The notes: generated by a model from the letters alone, not told the origin. A DNA stretch of 64,000 bases from Euborellia annulipes (GCA_023213315.1 JAKCPI010027609.1:62001-126000); one strand, 5' to 3'; counted from the stretch's first letter, positions 22,316 through 33,818 are shown. Program-made: numbers and translations.

Positions 22316-24803
22316 AGAGAAATGTGGAAAACTTTAAAATTATTGTTATCGGATAAAAAAAATGAATTGCCTGAAAGTATAGTATTTGAAAATGAAAATA
22401 TAAGGCAGCCCTTTAAAATAGCAAATAAATTTAATGACTATTTTGTCAAAAGTATTGAGAAAATCGTAAAAGAAATAAATGAAGAAAGACTCAAATGGAA
22501 AGATTCATGCCCTATTTATACAAACGAAGATGCAGCAGAGGGAGAGTTTTTGGATTTCAAGAGATTGGATATGAAGGAATTAAAGAGGATGGTCAAAGAT
22601 TTGAAGAGATAGATAGATAGATTCTTTATTTGTGCTCTGAGGCCACGGCCTCCTGGAGCATCTGAAAATAACAAGTGTACAATAATTACAAGTCAACTGG
22701 CAATAATACTTTCTCCATCTTCCTCCTCACCTCAGCTTTATCGCCGTCCGCAAATCGCGCCCCTCTGCTCATTCAACAAACGTTCGAAAAATTTTTGCTT
22801 AAAAGCGGCTAGAGTTCTAGATCGCCTTATCTCGTCCGGGATACCGTTCCACACCCTGACAGATTCGACAGCAAACGACCTCCCATAGGTGACGGTTCGA
22901 TGCTTCGGCATCTGCAAATCCAGCGGACTCACCCTGAGAGCTTTAGAGATCCGCGAATTCCTGAATCTCAGGCCACCGAATAAATAAGAGGGCCTTTCAT
23001 TCCTTAGGAGACCAAACACATAACACCCTAGAATATATCTACGTCTACTTTTCAGTTTGAGCCAACCCAAACTGTTGTAATAGGGCGTTATGTGCTGGTC
23101 GATTGGGATCCCAAAAATAAAACGTATACAGGAATTCAAGGCACTCTCCAAAACAAGGCTCCTCTCCCCAGATAGGTCGTTATAAACTAAGCAGCAGTAG
23201 TCGAGGTGCGGCACGACGAGCGAGTTGACCATCAATACGGGAGGGTGTGGAGAGGATGGACTGACGACAGAAATTATAAGGGATGCTATAGATATCATTG
23301 CTAATAGATTTTTGGACGTAATAAATTCTTCATTGAGAGGTGGAAAATTTCCTGAAAATTGGAAGACATCGACAGTAATACCTGTGCCAAAAATAACTGG
23401 AACAAATAAATGCAGTGAATTTAGACCTATAAATACCATCCCTGTGTATGAAAAAATCTTAGAAATGGCCGTGAAAGGACAATTAATGATTTTTTGTGAG
23501 AAATTTAATATTCTGTCGACTTATCAATCTGGATTTAGGTCACATCATTCATGTGAAAGTATTCTACTAAAAATAACTGATGAATGGCTAGAGGATTTTG
23601 AGAGGGGTGAAATGGTGATTGCGGTATTTCTCGATTATAAAAGGGCATTCGAAACAGTGAATAGGAAGATACTATTGGACAAATTAAATAAATATGGAAT
23701 AAGGGGAAATGTGTTGAACTGGTTTAAGTCATACCTTAGTCATAGATACCAGATAGTGAACTACGACGGCTCTTACTCGGAGAAAATTCTGGTAAATTTC
23801 GGAGTACCACAAGGAACAGTGTTGGGTCCATTATTATTTTTACTGTATATAAATGATATTGAAAAATGTATAAAGCATTGTAAAGTTAATGTTTTTGCTG
23901 ATGACACCATGTTGTATGTGAGTGGTCATAATAGTAGAGAAATGATTGTTAAAATAAATGAAGATTTAAAGAGTTTATATATGTATTTATGTCATAATAA
24001 CATGGCTCTTAATATGAAAAAATGTAAATATATAAAATTAAATGCTAAGATGTAAATGTTGAGCCACTTAGAATTAACAACAATATCTTGGAAGAAGTAG
24101 ATAAAATAAAATACCTAGGTGTAATAATTGATAAAGATTTAAATTTTAAAGAACATGGAAATTATTTGTTAAATAAAATTTCGAAAAAATGTTATTTTTT
24201 GGGAAGAATATCTAAAAATTTGTCAATGTCAACAAAACTATTAATGTATAAATCAATTATAGAACCTCACATAAATTATTGTAGCACTCTTTTGAACATC
24301 CTTCCAAGATATTGAATAGATGATTTACAAAAAAGACAGAATAGATGTATGAGACTTATACTGAAATGTAGTAGGTACACATCTATAAATATAATGTTGA
24401 AAACTTTAGATTTGTATAGTGTCAGTGAAAGAATATTGTTTAACTCCCTGAATGTCATATATAGAATTAATAATAACCTAATGCCACAATATCCTGCAGA
24501 AAAACTAAAATTGGGTGAAAATAAGTATTAATTGAGAGATAAAAATTATTTTATAATCGATAAATGTAAGAGACAACAAAGAGATACAAGACGATATTTT
24601 TTAATGTTCTCTCATTGTTTAATAAGTTGCCCAGAGAAATGAAGGAAATAAAAAATGATTTTAATAAATTTAAGAGATTATTGAAAGATCATATTTTGAA
24701 CTTTAGAAGATAGAGGAAATAAAATGTAATTTTGTATATTTTTTTGTGTTCTAAATGTATAAAAAAAAATATTTAATCAAATAAACTAATCTATTATTAT
24801 TAT
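22316..24803 (+). pseudogene. CR1-like reverse transcriptase relic (family c)
   Basis: After removing the insertion at 22613-23232, the frame runs from the linker between endonuclease and RT (MWKTLKLLLSDKK) into RT: GEDGLTTEIIRD, KTSTVIPVPK, motif A FLDYKRAFETVN, GVPQGTVLGPLLF and motif C VFADDTMLYV (about 23898). A frameshift near 24050 and stops at 24313 and 24528 break the thumb and C-terminus (VDKIKYLGVIIDK, EPHINYCSTL). The tail is ATT repeats at 24791-24803. The endonuclease is lost. Catalytic residues are intact but the ORF cannot be made whole. Confidence 0.85.
22613..23232 (-). mobile_element. 5'-truncated CR1-like insertion
   Basis: The minus frame from 23232 to 22738 encodes the C-terminus (VVPHLDYCCLVYND, GWLKLKSRRRYILGC, VRVWNGIPDEIR), about 40-50 percent like the CR1-a protein. 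The 3' end has the hairpin GCTCCAGGAGG...CCTCAGAGC (22632-22660) and a GATA-repeat tail at 22611-22624. It cuts the family-c RT between its KDLKR and GEDG motifs. Confidence 0.85.
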
Positions 24804-24959
24804 CTATAGCTCTAAAATCTGACGTGATGGGGAAAAACTGATGGCATTTTTGGAATCAGCGCTACCCAAATATCCAGAAACAGCTTCAAATTCTCAGTCA
24901 ACAAAATCACTGTTGCCCAGTGTAATTGATTTATATTAATTTTAATCTAAAAAGAAAAA

Positions 24960-25210
24960 GATTTAAATTCTGTTACCATGGCAACCATTTCTCCTATCTT
25001 TCCTATGAAGAACAAGAGTAAAGTGGTCTTCAGAAGATTTCAACGGCAAAATGAATATATAAATATTAAATGTATACATTTTAAAGAGCATCTAAAAATT
25101 AGGTGATTTATGAATTTAAAAAAAAAATCGTTGCAGCGAATTTTGATAAAATCGAAAAAAAAACTAAAACAGTACTTTACGTCAGTAAAATACTAGTATT
25201 TTTAAATGAA
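24960..25210 (+). repeat. HPR fragment
   Basis: Body piece only (CCATGGCAACCATTTCTCC to TACTAGTATTTT); neither terminus is present. Confidence 0.7.
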
Positions 25211-25719
25211 CTCTCTTTCACTAAGCAATTTTAACATAATTATTAATACTAAAATAAGATACATTCAATAAAAATTCTCTGTTAATTTTCTCGTTTAATT
25301 TCAATTGTGTTTTATTGATAATTTAATTTATTTAAACAAGTCATCTGGTTTTTTCTTTATAATTATTTTAGCATAGGACTTCCATCTGACGTACACCTTT
25401 GGAACTAAAACTCAAATCTGTTCATAAAATTCAAATTTTTAAATTTTTTTTTTTTTTTTTTCTTTTTAATAAAGAAAAATTAGATATTCAAAAAAAAAGA
25501 ACGAAAATAAACTTAAATCGAGATTAAGTTTATATCGTTTCAAATTAAGGGTAAAAAATTAATTATTTTTTAACACAATGATTACTAATTTAATTATTTA
25601 TAAGATACAGAGCGAATTTTTTAAAAATCTCTTTTAATTAATGCGATTAATCTAAAAAAAAATATATTATTTTTTCGAAAATCAAAAAAAGGGCTTCTGT
25701 AAGTTGTAGATATATTTTT
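25211..25719. other. AT-rich spacer; part matches 39.4 kb
   Basis: 25551-25685 matches, reversed, the two flanks of the transposon at 38187-39393, so it is an empty-site relative of that locus. No gene. Confidence 0.5.
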
Positions 25720-25850
25720 ATTTTCTCATTCACACTCACACTCAAACACACATTCATACAGTCTTTCCGGCAACTTAGGCCATATAAGACTTTTACGATA
25801 GCTGTTGTAATGAATATATCTATTGGGGGGCTTGTAGATATTTTAAATAG
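25720..25850 (-). repeat. SINE body fragment
   Basis: Matches the copy at 60645-60770 (CATTCACACTCACACTC, GACTTTTACGATA, GAATATATC). The tRNA-like head is missing here. Confidence 0.55.
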
Positions 25851-25853
25851 CTT

Positions 25854-25854
<1 letters not shown>

Positions 25855-25908
<54 letters not shown>

Positions 25909-25975
25909 GGTCGATGGCTTAAAAATTGTGACCGCTGGAATCCCCCAAAATTAGCACCCCGAGACGCCCACCCTA
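25855..25975 (+). repeat. Poly-A run and adjoining dispersed repeat
   Basis: About 45 A residues precede GAGGTCGATGGCTTAAAAATTG and CACCCCGAGACGCCC; the latter block recurs reversed at 36955-37050. Confidence 0.6.
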
Positions 25976-26703
25976 AAATATAATTATATTTCAGACTGTC
26001 AATTTTACATTATATTACTTTATTATTTCATCATTTTCTTCTAAAATCTTGGGACCCCCTTTGCCCTCCCCCTAAATGGGGTCCCTAACGGCCTAGAGTT
26101 TAAATCTGATATCTCATCTCTAAATATACAAAAATTGTTTTTATATATATTAGGCTACAATATATTTAATTCACTCCAACATAATTGTTGAAATGTATAT
26201 TTTTCGTTCTTCTTTTGATTAACTTAAACAACAAAAAAATAAAAATGTAGACGTATAAATTTAAATTAATTTTCACAATTTGTTGAATATTTTGCTCTTT
26301 TATTGGCAAAACAGCTAGCATCATTTTTTTTAATAAACAACGTATACAACTATTAAAGTTTTTTTTTTTTTTTTTTTTTTTTGCACACAACGAAGATGGA
26401 AATTTATATTTCTTTTAATTTGTATTTTATTACTTTTGTTTCAAAATTATAATTTTAGTTTTAATTAAATATTTAAAATAAAAATACAAAGATTTAAATC
26501 GGAATCTCGTCGAATTATGGTCAAGCATGCATGGTCTCATGAGACCATTTGAACTAGTAGAGATTAATTTCTACCCTAAATGTAAACTCTGTTTTAATAT
26601 TTCCTATACTAATAAGCTTGAGCCCATATAGAGATGTAGGGGATCAAACCCTCTATCTGAATTTTCCTGACAGCCAACACAATTTAATCAGTAATGCTAG
26701 TAA
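25976..26703. other. Spacer, nothing recognised
   Basis: AT-rich, with a long T run at 26360-26382 and no coding or terminal signal. Confidence 0.55.
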
Positions 26704-26714
26704 TAATTATGGCT

Positions 26715-27266
26715 TATAATGTGTGAGGGGAGGGAGGAAGAAGGAGGGTAAATAAAGGGTTAATATTTAATATGAAAAAAAGGGTTACTCGAGAAAACAA
26801 GACATTTATTTGAGGAGAAATATTTACAGCAAAAAGTAATACACAAAATAAAAATAGACTTGTGTTCTTGATGAACGGCGGGTTGTCTTCTCGGGGTCGG
26901 TCTGGCTCAAGGGTGTCCAGGGACCCAAAAAAATACAGCTTTTGGTGCTCTAGGGGCCAGCGGCGCAACTAGAGTCGACCAAGGATTAGAGGACCAAAGG
27001 TGCCTCTAACCGAGAGCTGGTGCGGTCAGCGTTGGAAGGCCAAGGGCGCAACTTAGGCTGAGGAGTAGTCAGGGACCAAAGGGTGCCACTGGCTACGGCG
27101 CATTGACTATACGGGGCCGGAACTGGCCCTTTTATAGGGGTGAGGCAGGAGTGGGGCGACTCCCACTTGACCTAGTAAGGGTGAGAGGGGGATGAGATGT
27201 GCTTCTAGTACCGGTGGCGCCCCCGAGAGCCTAAGTACGGGGCGCTTTGGAACTAATTTCGTTACA
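26715..27266 (-). repeat. 3' LTR of the gypsy element
   Basis: 552 bp, on minus TGTAACGAAATTAG to CACACATTATA. It matches the other LTR with only isolated changes (for example CGCAACT versus CGCGACT). Confidence 0.85.
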
Positions 27267-27279
27267 GTCTCCCCCTCAG
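27267..27279 (-). other. Polypurine tract
   Basis: On minus, GAGGGGGAGAC directly precedes the 3' LTR, the usual plus-strand primer position. Confidence 0.7.
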
Positions 27280-27298
27280 GATCATAAAATCGTCCCGA

Positions 27299-28015
27299 TT
27301 ATGAGCCTGTATGAGGAGTGGTCTTCTTTCGAGGACGTCCTCGTCGTCGCAGTGGCTGGATTGGGACTTCATCGGTTTGTTCTGCTGATCGGAAGCGTCT
27401 AAGTTGAGAAGAGTGATATACTCCTATAGGTTCGGTAGGTTTTTCCTTGGAGGCTACTTCGTAGCTTGTAGGACCCTTTTGATGCAGGATTACATATGGG
27501 CCATCCCTTCGAGGAGCGAATTTAGCGGTGTATTCTTTCGAACTACTGCTTTGCGGATGTAGTGTGACAAGTACCAGATCTCCTGGCTGATAAGCGTGGT
27601 GCGGTTGGCGGTTCTGGTCAGCGTAACGTTTCCTACTGTCTTGTTGAGCCTCGTGAGTTTCTTGAGCACGACCGAGAGTGTCACTAAGTTCTAGAAGACG
27701 TGTCGTGGCTTCAGGAACAAAGTTTTCCGAAAGGACAAGACTCCGGAGATCATGAGTGACGTCGTCTACTGTTCTAAGTTCACGGCCAAACATGAGGAAA
27801 GCTGGTGTATAACCGGTACTGACACATTGAGCTGTGTTCATGGCAAATCGTATAGCAGGAAGTTTTTCTGGCCATGAAGGATGTGGAGAATCCCCAATCT
27901 GAATCGCGAGTTGAGTTTTTAAGTCACGGTTCTTCCTTTCTACCGGATTGGCCTCTGGATGATATACTGGGGTGAAGGATTGTGTGATGCCGAGGCAAAA
28001 TGTTACCTTTTGCAT
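27299..28015 (-). pseudogene. pol: Gypsy integrase C-terminal half
   Basis: The open frame encodes YHPEANPVERKNRDLK at its start (the glutamate region of the integrase core: P.NP.ER.NR), then YTPAFLMFGRELR, YADQNRQPHHAYQPGDLVLV, the DGPYVI..K....Y chromodomain-like/GPF region, and a basic tail GRPRKKT. The HHCC domain and the first two catalytic residues are missing upstream. It is open to its natural stop but starts at a deletion junction. Confidence 0.85.
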
Positions 28016-28020
28016 ATTCT

Positions 28021-28215
28021 ATGCACCGTTCTTCTTGTCCCTCCCCCCTGGAGGAGAGCTGCACCTAGAGCGTAAGCGCTGGCGTCCGTTCGCAGTGTGA
28101 ATGGTTTTGTGGGATCGGCTTGTTGAAGAATTGGGGCGCTCGTTAAACATTCTTGCAATCTCGTATAGGCTTCTTGTTGTGGCGGCCCCCAAGTCCAAAG
28201 AGCATTCTTCGGAGA
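28021..28215 (-). pseudogene. pol: Gypsy RT/RNase H junction fragment
   Basis: In one minus frame: ALWTWGPPQQEAYTRLQECL, SAPILQQADPTKPFTL and TDASAYALGAALLQG. This is the tether between RT and RNase H, with the first RNase H aspartate in TDAS. It runs directly into the integrase fragment after a deletion. Confidence 0.8.
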
Positions 28216-28230
28216 ATTTTTGCGGTTGCA

Positions 28231-28415
28231 AAAATCGCGAAACGCTGAGATCTACGAGACGCGCGAACCGGATATCTTCTTAAGGGAAGCGCGCGTTACC
28301 GGGGTTCTTCTGGAACGAGACGCGTGAACCGGATTTCTTCTTATAGAAAACGCGTTTGCCGGAGGTCCTCGTGAGCGGGATGTGAATATCCTCTCAAACT
28401 TGTCTGTTTTCTCGG
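28231..28415 (-). other. Gypsy 5' leader with a 60-bp direct repeat
   Basis: GAGACGCGYGAACCGGAT and CTTCTT...ACGCG motifs repeat at 28255-28312 and 28317-28374 between the PBS and the first coding fragment. CG-rich arms could fold; function unknown. Confidence 0.5.
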
Positions 28416-28433
28416 GCCTCGAGTTGGGCGCCA
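28416..28433 (-). other. Primer binding site
   Basis: On minus TGGCGCCCAACTCGAGG begins three bases after the 5' LTR end, the standard PBS position and form. Confidence 0.75.
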
Positions 28434-28436
28434 ATT

Positions 28437-29990
28437 TATAATGTGTGAGGGGAGGGAGGAAGAAGGAGGGTAAATAAAGGGTTAATATTTAATATGAAAA
28501 AAAGGGTTACTCGAGAAAACAAGACATTTATTTGAGGAGAAATATTTACAGCAAAAAGTAATACACAAAATAAAAATAGACTTGTGTTCTTGATGAACGG
28601 CGGGTTGTCTTCTCGGGGTCGGTCTGGCTCAAGGGTGTCCAGGGACCCAAAAAAATACAGCTTTTGGTGCTCTAGGGGCCAGCGGCGCGACTAGAGTCGA
28701 CCAAGGATTAGAGGACCAAAGGTGCCTCTAACCGAGAGCTGGTGCGGTCAGCGTTGGAAGGCCAAGGGCGCAACTTAGGCTGAGGAGTAGTCAGGGACCA
28801 AAGGGTGCCACTGGCTACGGCGCATTGACTATACGGGGCCGGAACTGGCCCTTTTATAGGGGTGAGGCAGGAGTGGGGCGACTCCCACTTGACCTAGTAA
28901 GCAGTGGCGTAACCAGGGGGGGGGGGCGAGGGGGGGGGCTCGAGCCCCCCCGCCCCAGGCGCATCGAGCCTTTGGCGCCCCCGGAACCGGCATAGGCGCC
29001 CTACGGCCTCTAAAATATAGCCCAGCGTATGTGATTTTATCATATTCTTTTCATCGATTGTCTTAAAAAATTGATTGTTTTCTTTTAAAACTTGAATTCT
29101 ACTATTTTAAATGAATTTAATTCCAAAAATAATAAATAACGTATATAGAGGCTTTATAATTAAAATTTTTTTTTATTTTGCAATATATAAGCCTTAATTT
29201 GATGTTTTATGGCTGTGGAGATTTACTCAGGATTCGTATAAGCCTTAATATTTAATTTTTTGAAATTCAAAACTTTTTTAAGCATGAAGGAATTGAGCTA
29301 TGAGACTGAAATGTTATATTTAAGTTAAACAACCCCCGGGACCGTGAAAATAAGCTTTTAATCAAAATCGGCCAAAAAGTACTAGTATTTTACTGATGTA
29401 GTTTTTCATTTTTTTCGATCTTCTCAAAATGAAAGGGCTTTTACCATTCTTCAGGCCCGCCCGAGCCCGCCCGGAATTTTTTCAAATCCGCCCATTCCCG
29501 CCCGAGATTTAGTGAATGAATGAACGAATGTCTAGCAATTTTTAAATAAAATTTCATTTGCATGCCCGTCGAAATAAAATACTCAATTTTAAAAAGTTTT
29601 TATTCTTTGATATTTTCCCGAAAACTGAATAGTTTTTGAAATAATCACAGAAGAAAACGACATTTTTCGTAAAAGCAAAGAAAAATCAAAACAAAATCAT
29701 ACAGGGGTCATTAAAAAACATGTAAATATAAACAAATTCGCTGAGAAAATTACTGGATGCAAGAAATTTGCCCGCCGAAGGCGGGCAATTGCTCGCCGAA
29801 GGCGAGCAAGAGGTCCAGGGGGCGGAGCCCCCTGGAAAATCGGCGCCCTAGTTGAGCTTCGCCCCCCCCGCCCTCAAAGGCTGGTTACGCCGCTGCTAGT
29901 AAGGGTGAGAGGGGGATGAGATGTGCTTCTAGTACCGGTGGCGCCCCCGAGAGCCTAAGTACGGGGCGCTTTGGAACTAATTTCGTTACA
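28437..29990 (-). repeat. 5' LTR of the gypsy element, interrupted
   Basis: 28437-28901 plus 29904-29990 reconstitute the LTR; the interruption is the hAT element with its CTAGTAAG duplication. Confidence 0.85.
28902..29895. mobile_element. hAT element, 994 bp, inside the gypsy LTR
   Basis: Ends CAGTGGCGTAACCAGG and CTGGTTACGCCGCTG, duplication CTAGTAAG at 28894-28901 and 29896-29903. Long G and C runs follow each end. Inside is an HPR fragment (29276-29432) and CCCGCCGAAGGCGGGC-type palindromes. No transposase. The other LTR gives the exact empty site. Confidence 0.95.
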
Positions 29991-30104
29991 GGCTCGAATT
30001 TCGCCCTATTTGCCTTTTTTTAATTTATGGCTTAAAATTTAGGCCAATATGATATGTATACAATTTATAAATAAGAAATTATATATAATATTTAAGATAT
30101 ATAT

Positions 30105-30185
30105 ATCGCGTAGGTAAGCCGCGAAATCCGTGGATCCGTGGTTCAACTCCCGGCGGCACACCCTTATATCTTTTTTCGGGTACAT
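30105..30185 (+). repeat. tRNA-derived SINE fragment
   Basis: GGATCCGTGGTTCAACTCCC with GGCGGCACACCC matches the head of the SINE at 38525-38735. The A box has been lost. Confidence 0.65.
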
Positions 30186-30713
30186 GAAGTAATATCTAAT
30201 GATATGTATACGTTTCATGAAATTCTGAATAAAATAAGAGGCATTTGTTAGTGTCTATAATGCCTATTTTGGCCGATTCTGGGTTTTGAGGCCTATTTCA
30301 TCTATAATGCCTTTTTTTAGTGCCTATTTTAAGTTCAAATTGCCAATTTCAATTTTTTACGGGCTATACATAGCCTAAATTTAAAATATTTTTGAATTAT
30401 CAAGAAAATATTTCAAGGGGGCGGGGGGTAAAGGGAGTAATTACCCCTTCCCCGAGATTTGAAAAAAAAATACTTTTTTTAGAAAAAAAATAATTTATTT
30501 TTATTGTAAAATTTTAAAAATTAGTACTTAAAAATTTGATTTGTATTTATATTCTGGCAAACAAGTACAGAATTACCGAAATTAAGAAAAAATTGTTTCC
30601 TATGCGACCAGTCACTCCAAATTACCAAAAATAAGACATCAATTTTTTAAATTTTTTTATATTATTTGATGACAATTGATGATTGGGAAAGCCTGGCGCA
30701 GACAGATGAATGA

Positions 30714-30820
30714 GAAATAAAAATGCTGGAGGTACTTTCAGGCCAAATTTTAATACCACTATACAGGCTGTATAGTGGTAATAAAATTTGGCCTGAAAGT
30801 ACCTCCAGCATTTTTATTTC
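30714..30820. repeat. 107-bp near-perfect palindrome
   Basis: Two 53-base arms meet at a single central G (CACTATACAG-G-CTGTATAGTG). I see one mismatch. It lies inside the transposon ending at 30963 and is absent from the sister copy at 38.2-39.4 kb. Confidence 0.9.
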
Positions 30821-30970
30821 TTTCATTTATATTATTTCTTAAATAATGCCTTTTAAGTGCCTATTTTTACAATAAATGCCTTTTTAAGTGACTATTTTAA
30901 TAATTTTTAGTGCTTAGTTGCCTGCCTATTTTAAAGATTTTTAGTGCCTATAAATCCGAGCCCTAATTAT

Positions 30971-31034
30971 AACATATTAAAAAAGTAAAAATTAGCCTTT
31001 AATCTATATAAGTGCCTTAATGTCCGAACAACTT
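30971..31034 (-). mobile_element. Terminal fragment of the TTAA element
   Basis: CATATTAAAA...AGTGCCTTAATGTCCGAACAAC then TTTAA matches the right end of the element at 34225-36350. Confidence 0.6.
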
Positions 31035-32026
31035 TAAAAAGATTAAATAAAATTTATTTTTCCCAACTGATGATACTTTAATCAGAAGTGGTAACTTCTC
31101 TACTGCTTAGGCTTAACTAAGAAAATTTTTTAGAGTAGTTAAGACTTAAAAAAAAATTGTGTAAATTATCTGACCCTTTAAAGAATTTATTTTGTAAAAT
31201 AGGCTTGAGAGGGCTTCTTCCTTATCCCCTCCCTCGTCCTTATCAATTTAGGGATTATTGATTTATTATAAAAAATTTTAATAAAAAAAAATAAAAAAAA
31301 AAACTTTATAAGATACTTAGTCAAGGCCTAGTAATAATTAACTCTGAATTAATATTAATAGTAGGTGGTTAGTATTTTATAACGATAAAAAAATCAACTT
31401 TTCGCAAGAACTTCTATCTCTCTGCCTAGTAAAAGTCATTCAATAAATATTCTTATATTTAATATAATATTCAATAAAAATGTTAAAACTTCTGAGTTTT
31501 ATTTAAATTTATAATTCAAGAGATCTCTTGATAATTACTCTATAAAAAATTAACTAAAATTTTTTTTAATGAGTAAATTTATATAATACATCGAGTTTTA
31601 AAAGTAAGTTTTTTTTTTTTAAACTTTTTTATGAATACTATAATTATTTTTTTATGGTGTTTTTTTTTTCTAAGCGATACATCTGATTTGACGTAAATAG
31701 TTTAAGAAAAAAAAGTAAAATTATTTGTTAAAGTTTTGATTACTTATAAGAGTTGATGCCTTGGAGCATTTAGCAACCGGAAATTTTCTCAAAAAATTTC
31801 CTCTAGTCTGTCCTTAGCAATCATTCAAGAATCTTTTCCTTTTTTTTTTCCTTCACTCTGCTCCCTGTTTCGACTTTAAAGCACAAAAACCATGTTTTTT
31901 ACTTGTAATAACAAATCAACTGATCTTTAATAATATAAATTTTTTTTTTTTCAATTTTTTGATTTTAGAATTTAAAAAAAACAAACCAATTTTAATTAAT
32001 GTCATTAAAGATAAGTAGGAGTAGCA
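31035..32026. other. Spacer, no gene
   Basis: AT-rich; nothing recognised. Confidence 0.55.
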
Positions 32027-32340
32027 GTGGCGTAGTGAGCTTAACTCGCGCCCGGGACACAATACCTTTTTTAGCGCCTCCTCCCCATTCGAAAACCATA
32101 TAATATTATATGTAAAATATACAAAATTATTATGGGGGCGGTATAATATAACTCGCCGAAAATTTGAGCATTGGTTGAAAAAGTTTTCAAATCTCGGGGG
32201 GGGGGGGGGGGTGTAATCTGGTTTGTCTCTTCGCAGACAAATTATTATTAATTCAAAAAAAAAAAAAAATATTTTTTTTTAAATCTCTGGGGGGGAGTGG
32301 GGGGGGGGGGGTAATTACCCCGCCATCGACAAGGGGTTAT
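32027..32340 (+). mobile_element. hAT-type element, left end only
   Basis: CAGTGGCGTAGTGAGC and the following sequence match, reversed, the right end of the element at 59766-62110. G runs near 32200 and 32290 belong to MITE debris. No right end. Confidence 0.5.
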
Positions 32341-32442
32341 ATTATAGATTATAACCCTAAATTATATTTTAAAATTTATAATTTAAATTATAAGCGTAAT
32401 ATTATATCCTGAGAATTATAATATAAAATACAAGCTTAATCT

Positions 32443-33621
32443 TCGAAGGCTTTCGATCAGGTATGGCATAAAAATCTTTATGCTAAACTTCCATCTTTTG
32501 GCCTATCCTCTGAGCTGTGCCAGTGGATCAAGAGCTTTCTAACGGAGCGAAAGATCTCGGTTGTAGTCGACGGTGTGTCTTCTATTCCGCATTCAATCAA
32601 CGCAGGTGTTCCCCAGGGTTCTGTCCTCTCTCCCACCCTATTCCTTATGTACATTAACGATCTCATGGGAGTAACCTCCAACCCAATTCATTGCTTTGCT
32701 GATGACAGTACCCTGCACTCAGTCAGGACTGGTGAAACCTCATCCACTGGTCGTCTGGGGGCTGTGTCGTCGATAAATGATGATCTTGGTCTCTTGGAGG
32801 AATGGGGAAACCTCAATCAAGTAAAATTCAATTCCCAAAAAACCCAATGTTGTTTAATTTCTAGACAAAAAAATAGGATTTGCCCTCCCCTTATTTACAG
32901 CAATAATGGCCTCGAGTTCAAAGATTCATTTTCTGTTCTGGGAGTGACAGTTACATCTGATCTCTCCTGGAGCAACCACATCTCTTCTGTGGTTAAATCT
33001 ACCGCAAGGAAATTGGGTTTCCTATTCAAAACAAAGCGTTACTTTTCCTCCCAACAACTCCTAATCCTCTATAAAGCCCAAATTCGGCCGTGTCTTGAAT
33101 ATTGTTCCCACCTTTGGCGAGGGGCGTCAAAAGACGCTCTCTCCTCCTTGGAAGCCATACAGAGGCGTGCAATTAGACTGATAGGTGATTCTACCCTTAC
33201 TGCATTCCTACAGTCACTAGATCATAGAAGAAGAGTATCTTCACTATCTCTCTTCTACAGGTATTACCATGGCCAATGCTCTGCCGAATTAAAATCAATT
33301 ATCCCACCCAATGCAACATATTCACGGAACACAAGAGAGGCATCTTCCCAGCATCCCTATGCTGTTCAGATCACGACTAACAGAACAAAACAATTTCATT
33401 CTTCCTTTGTCCCCATGACCTCCCGTGATTGGAACAAGCTCCCTGCGTCTATCTTCCCCAAAACCTACAATCTTCAGACTTTCAAGTCTAACCTCAACAG
33501 GCATCTTCTCAGTTCCCGCAGTTGAGTTTCCCCTTTATGCTTCTCCTTTTGTTTTTATTTTCTTCCTGGCTGCATGTGACTATTGGTCATTATAGGTCTT
33601 CGGACCTTATGCACCCATTCC

Positions 33622-33648
<27 letters not shown>
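32443..33648 (+). pseudogene. Jockey-like reverse transcriptase, 5'-truncated
   Basis: An open frame of about 360 codons starts at the truncation point inside RT motif A (SKAFDQVWH) and keeps GVPQGSVLSPTLFLMYINDL, motif C CFADDSTLH, then LGVTVTSDLSW, PCLEYCSHLW, and FHSSFVPMTSRDWNKLP near the C-terminus, ending at 33525. A short 3' UTR and an A tail (33622-33648) follow. The frame has no internal stop, so the insertion is young, but endonuclease and the N-terminal RT are absent. Elements with these C-terminal motifs and A tails are of the Jockey/I type. Confidence 0.85.
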
Positions 33649-33653
<5 letters not shown>

Positions 33654-33769
33654 TAAGCTTGAACTTATAATAAAACGCTAAAATGTTATATATCCTTGCT
33701 TATATTTCTGCTTATAATCTAAAATTTGACCTAGCTTATATTTTAGCTTATATTTTTTCCTATATTTTT

Positions 33770-33818
33770 TTCCGTACGGGTCAGAGCCAAATAAATTCTG
33801 TCTATCTATCTATCTATC
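33770..33818 (+). mobile_element. CR1-like 3' end stub
   Basis: CCGTACGGGTCAGAGCC, AAATAAATTCTG and a CTAT-repeat tail, like the 3' end at 22613-22660. Confidence 0.55.

Larger units (their letters stand above)
26715..29990 (-). mobile_element. Ty3/gypsy LTR element, internally deleted
   Basis: Two LTRs, 26715-27266 and 28437-29990 (the latter enlarged by a hAT insertion), bracket a 1.17-kb interior holding a leader, a PBS, a fragment of RT/RNase H, the integrase C-terminus and a polypurine tract. GGCT at 26711-26714 and 29991-29994 is the likely target duplication. gag, protease, most RT and the integrase core are missing. The LTRs look almost identical by eye, so the insertion is recent. 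Confidence 0.85.
26711..30963. mobile_element. hAT-like element (GGGCTCGGAT family) hosting a gypsy element
   Basis: The right end ATAAATCCGAGCCC and a left end GGCTCGAATTTCGCCC (split by gypsy) match the family at 38187-39393. Flanks TAATTAT at 26704-26710 and 30964-30970 agree over seven bases. Its own sequence is only 26711-26714 plus 29991-30963, with repeated GTGCCTATTTT motifs. It also holds SINE debris and a long palindrome. Confidence 0.6.

Noticed and set aside
27490..27684. 64-codon minus-strand ORF
   Set aside because: Shadow frame within the integrase fragment.
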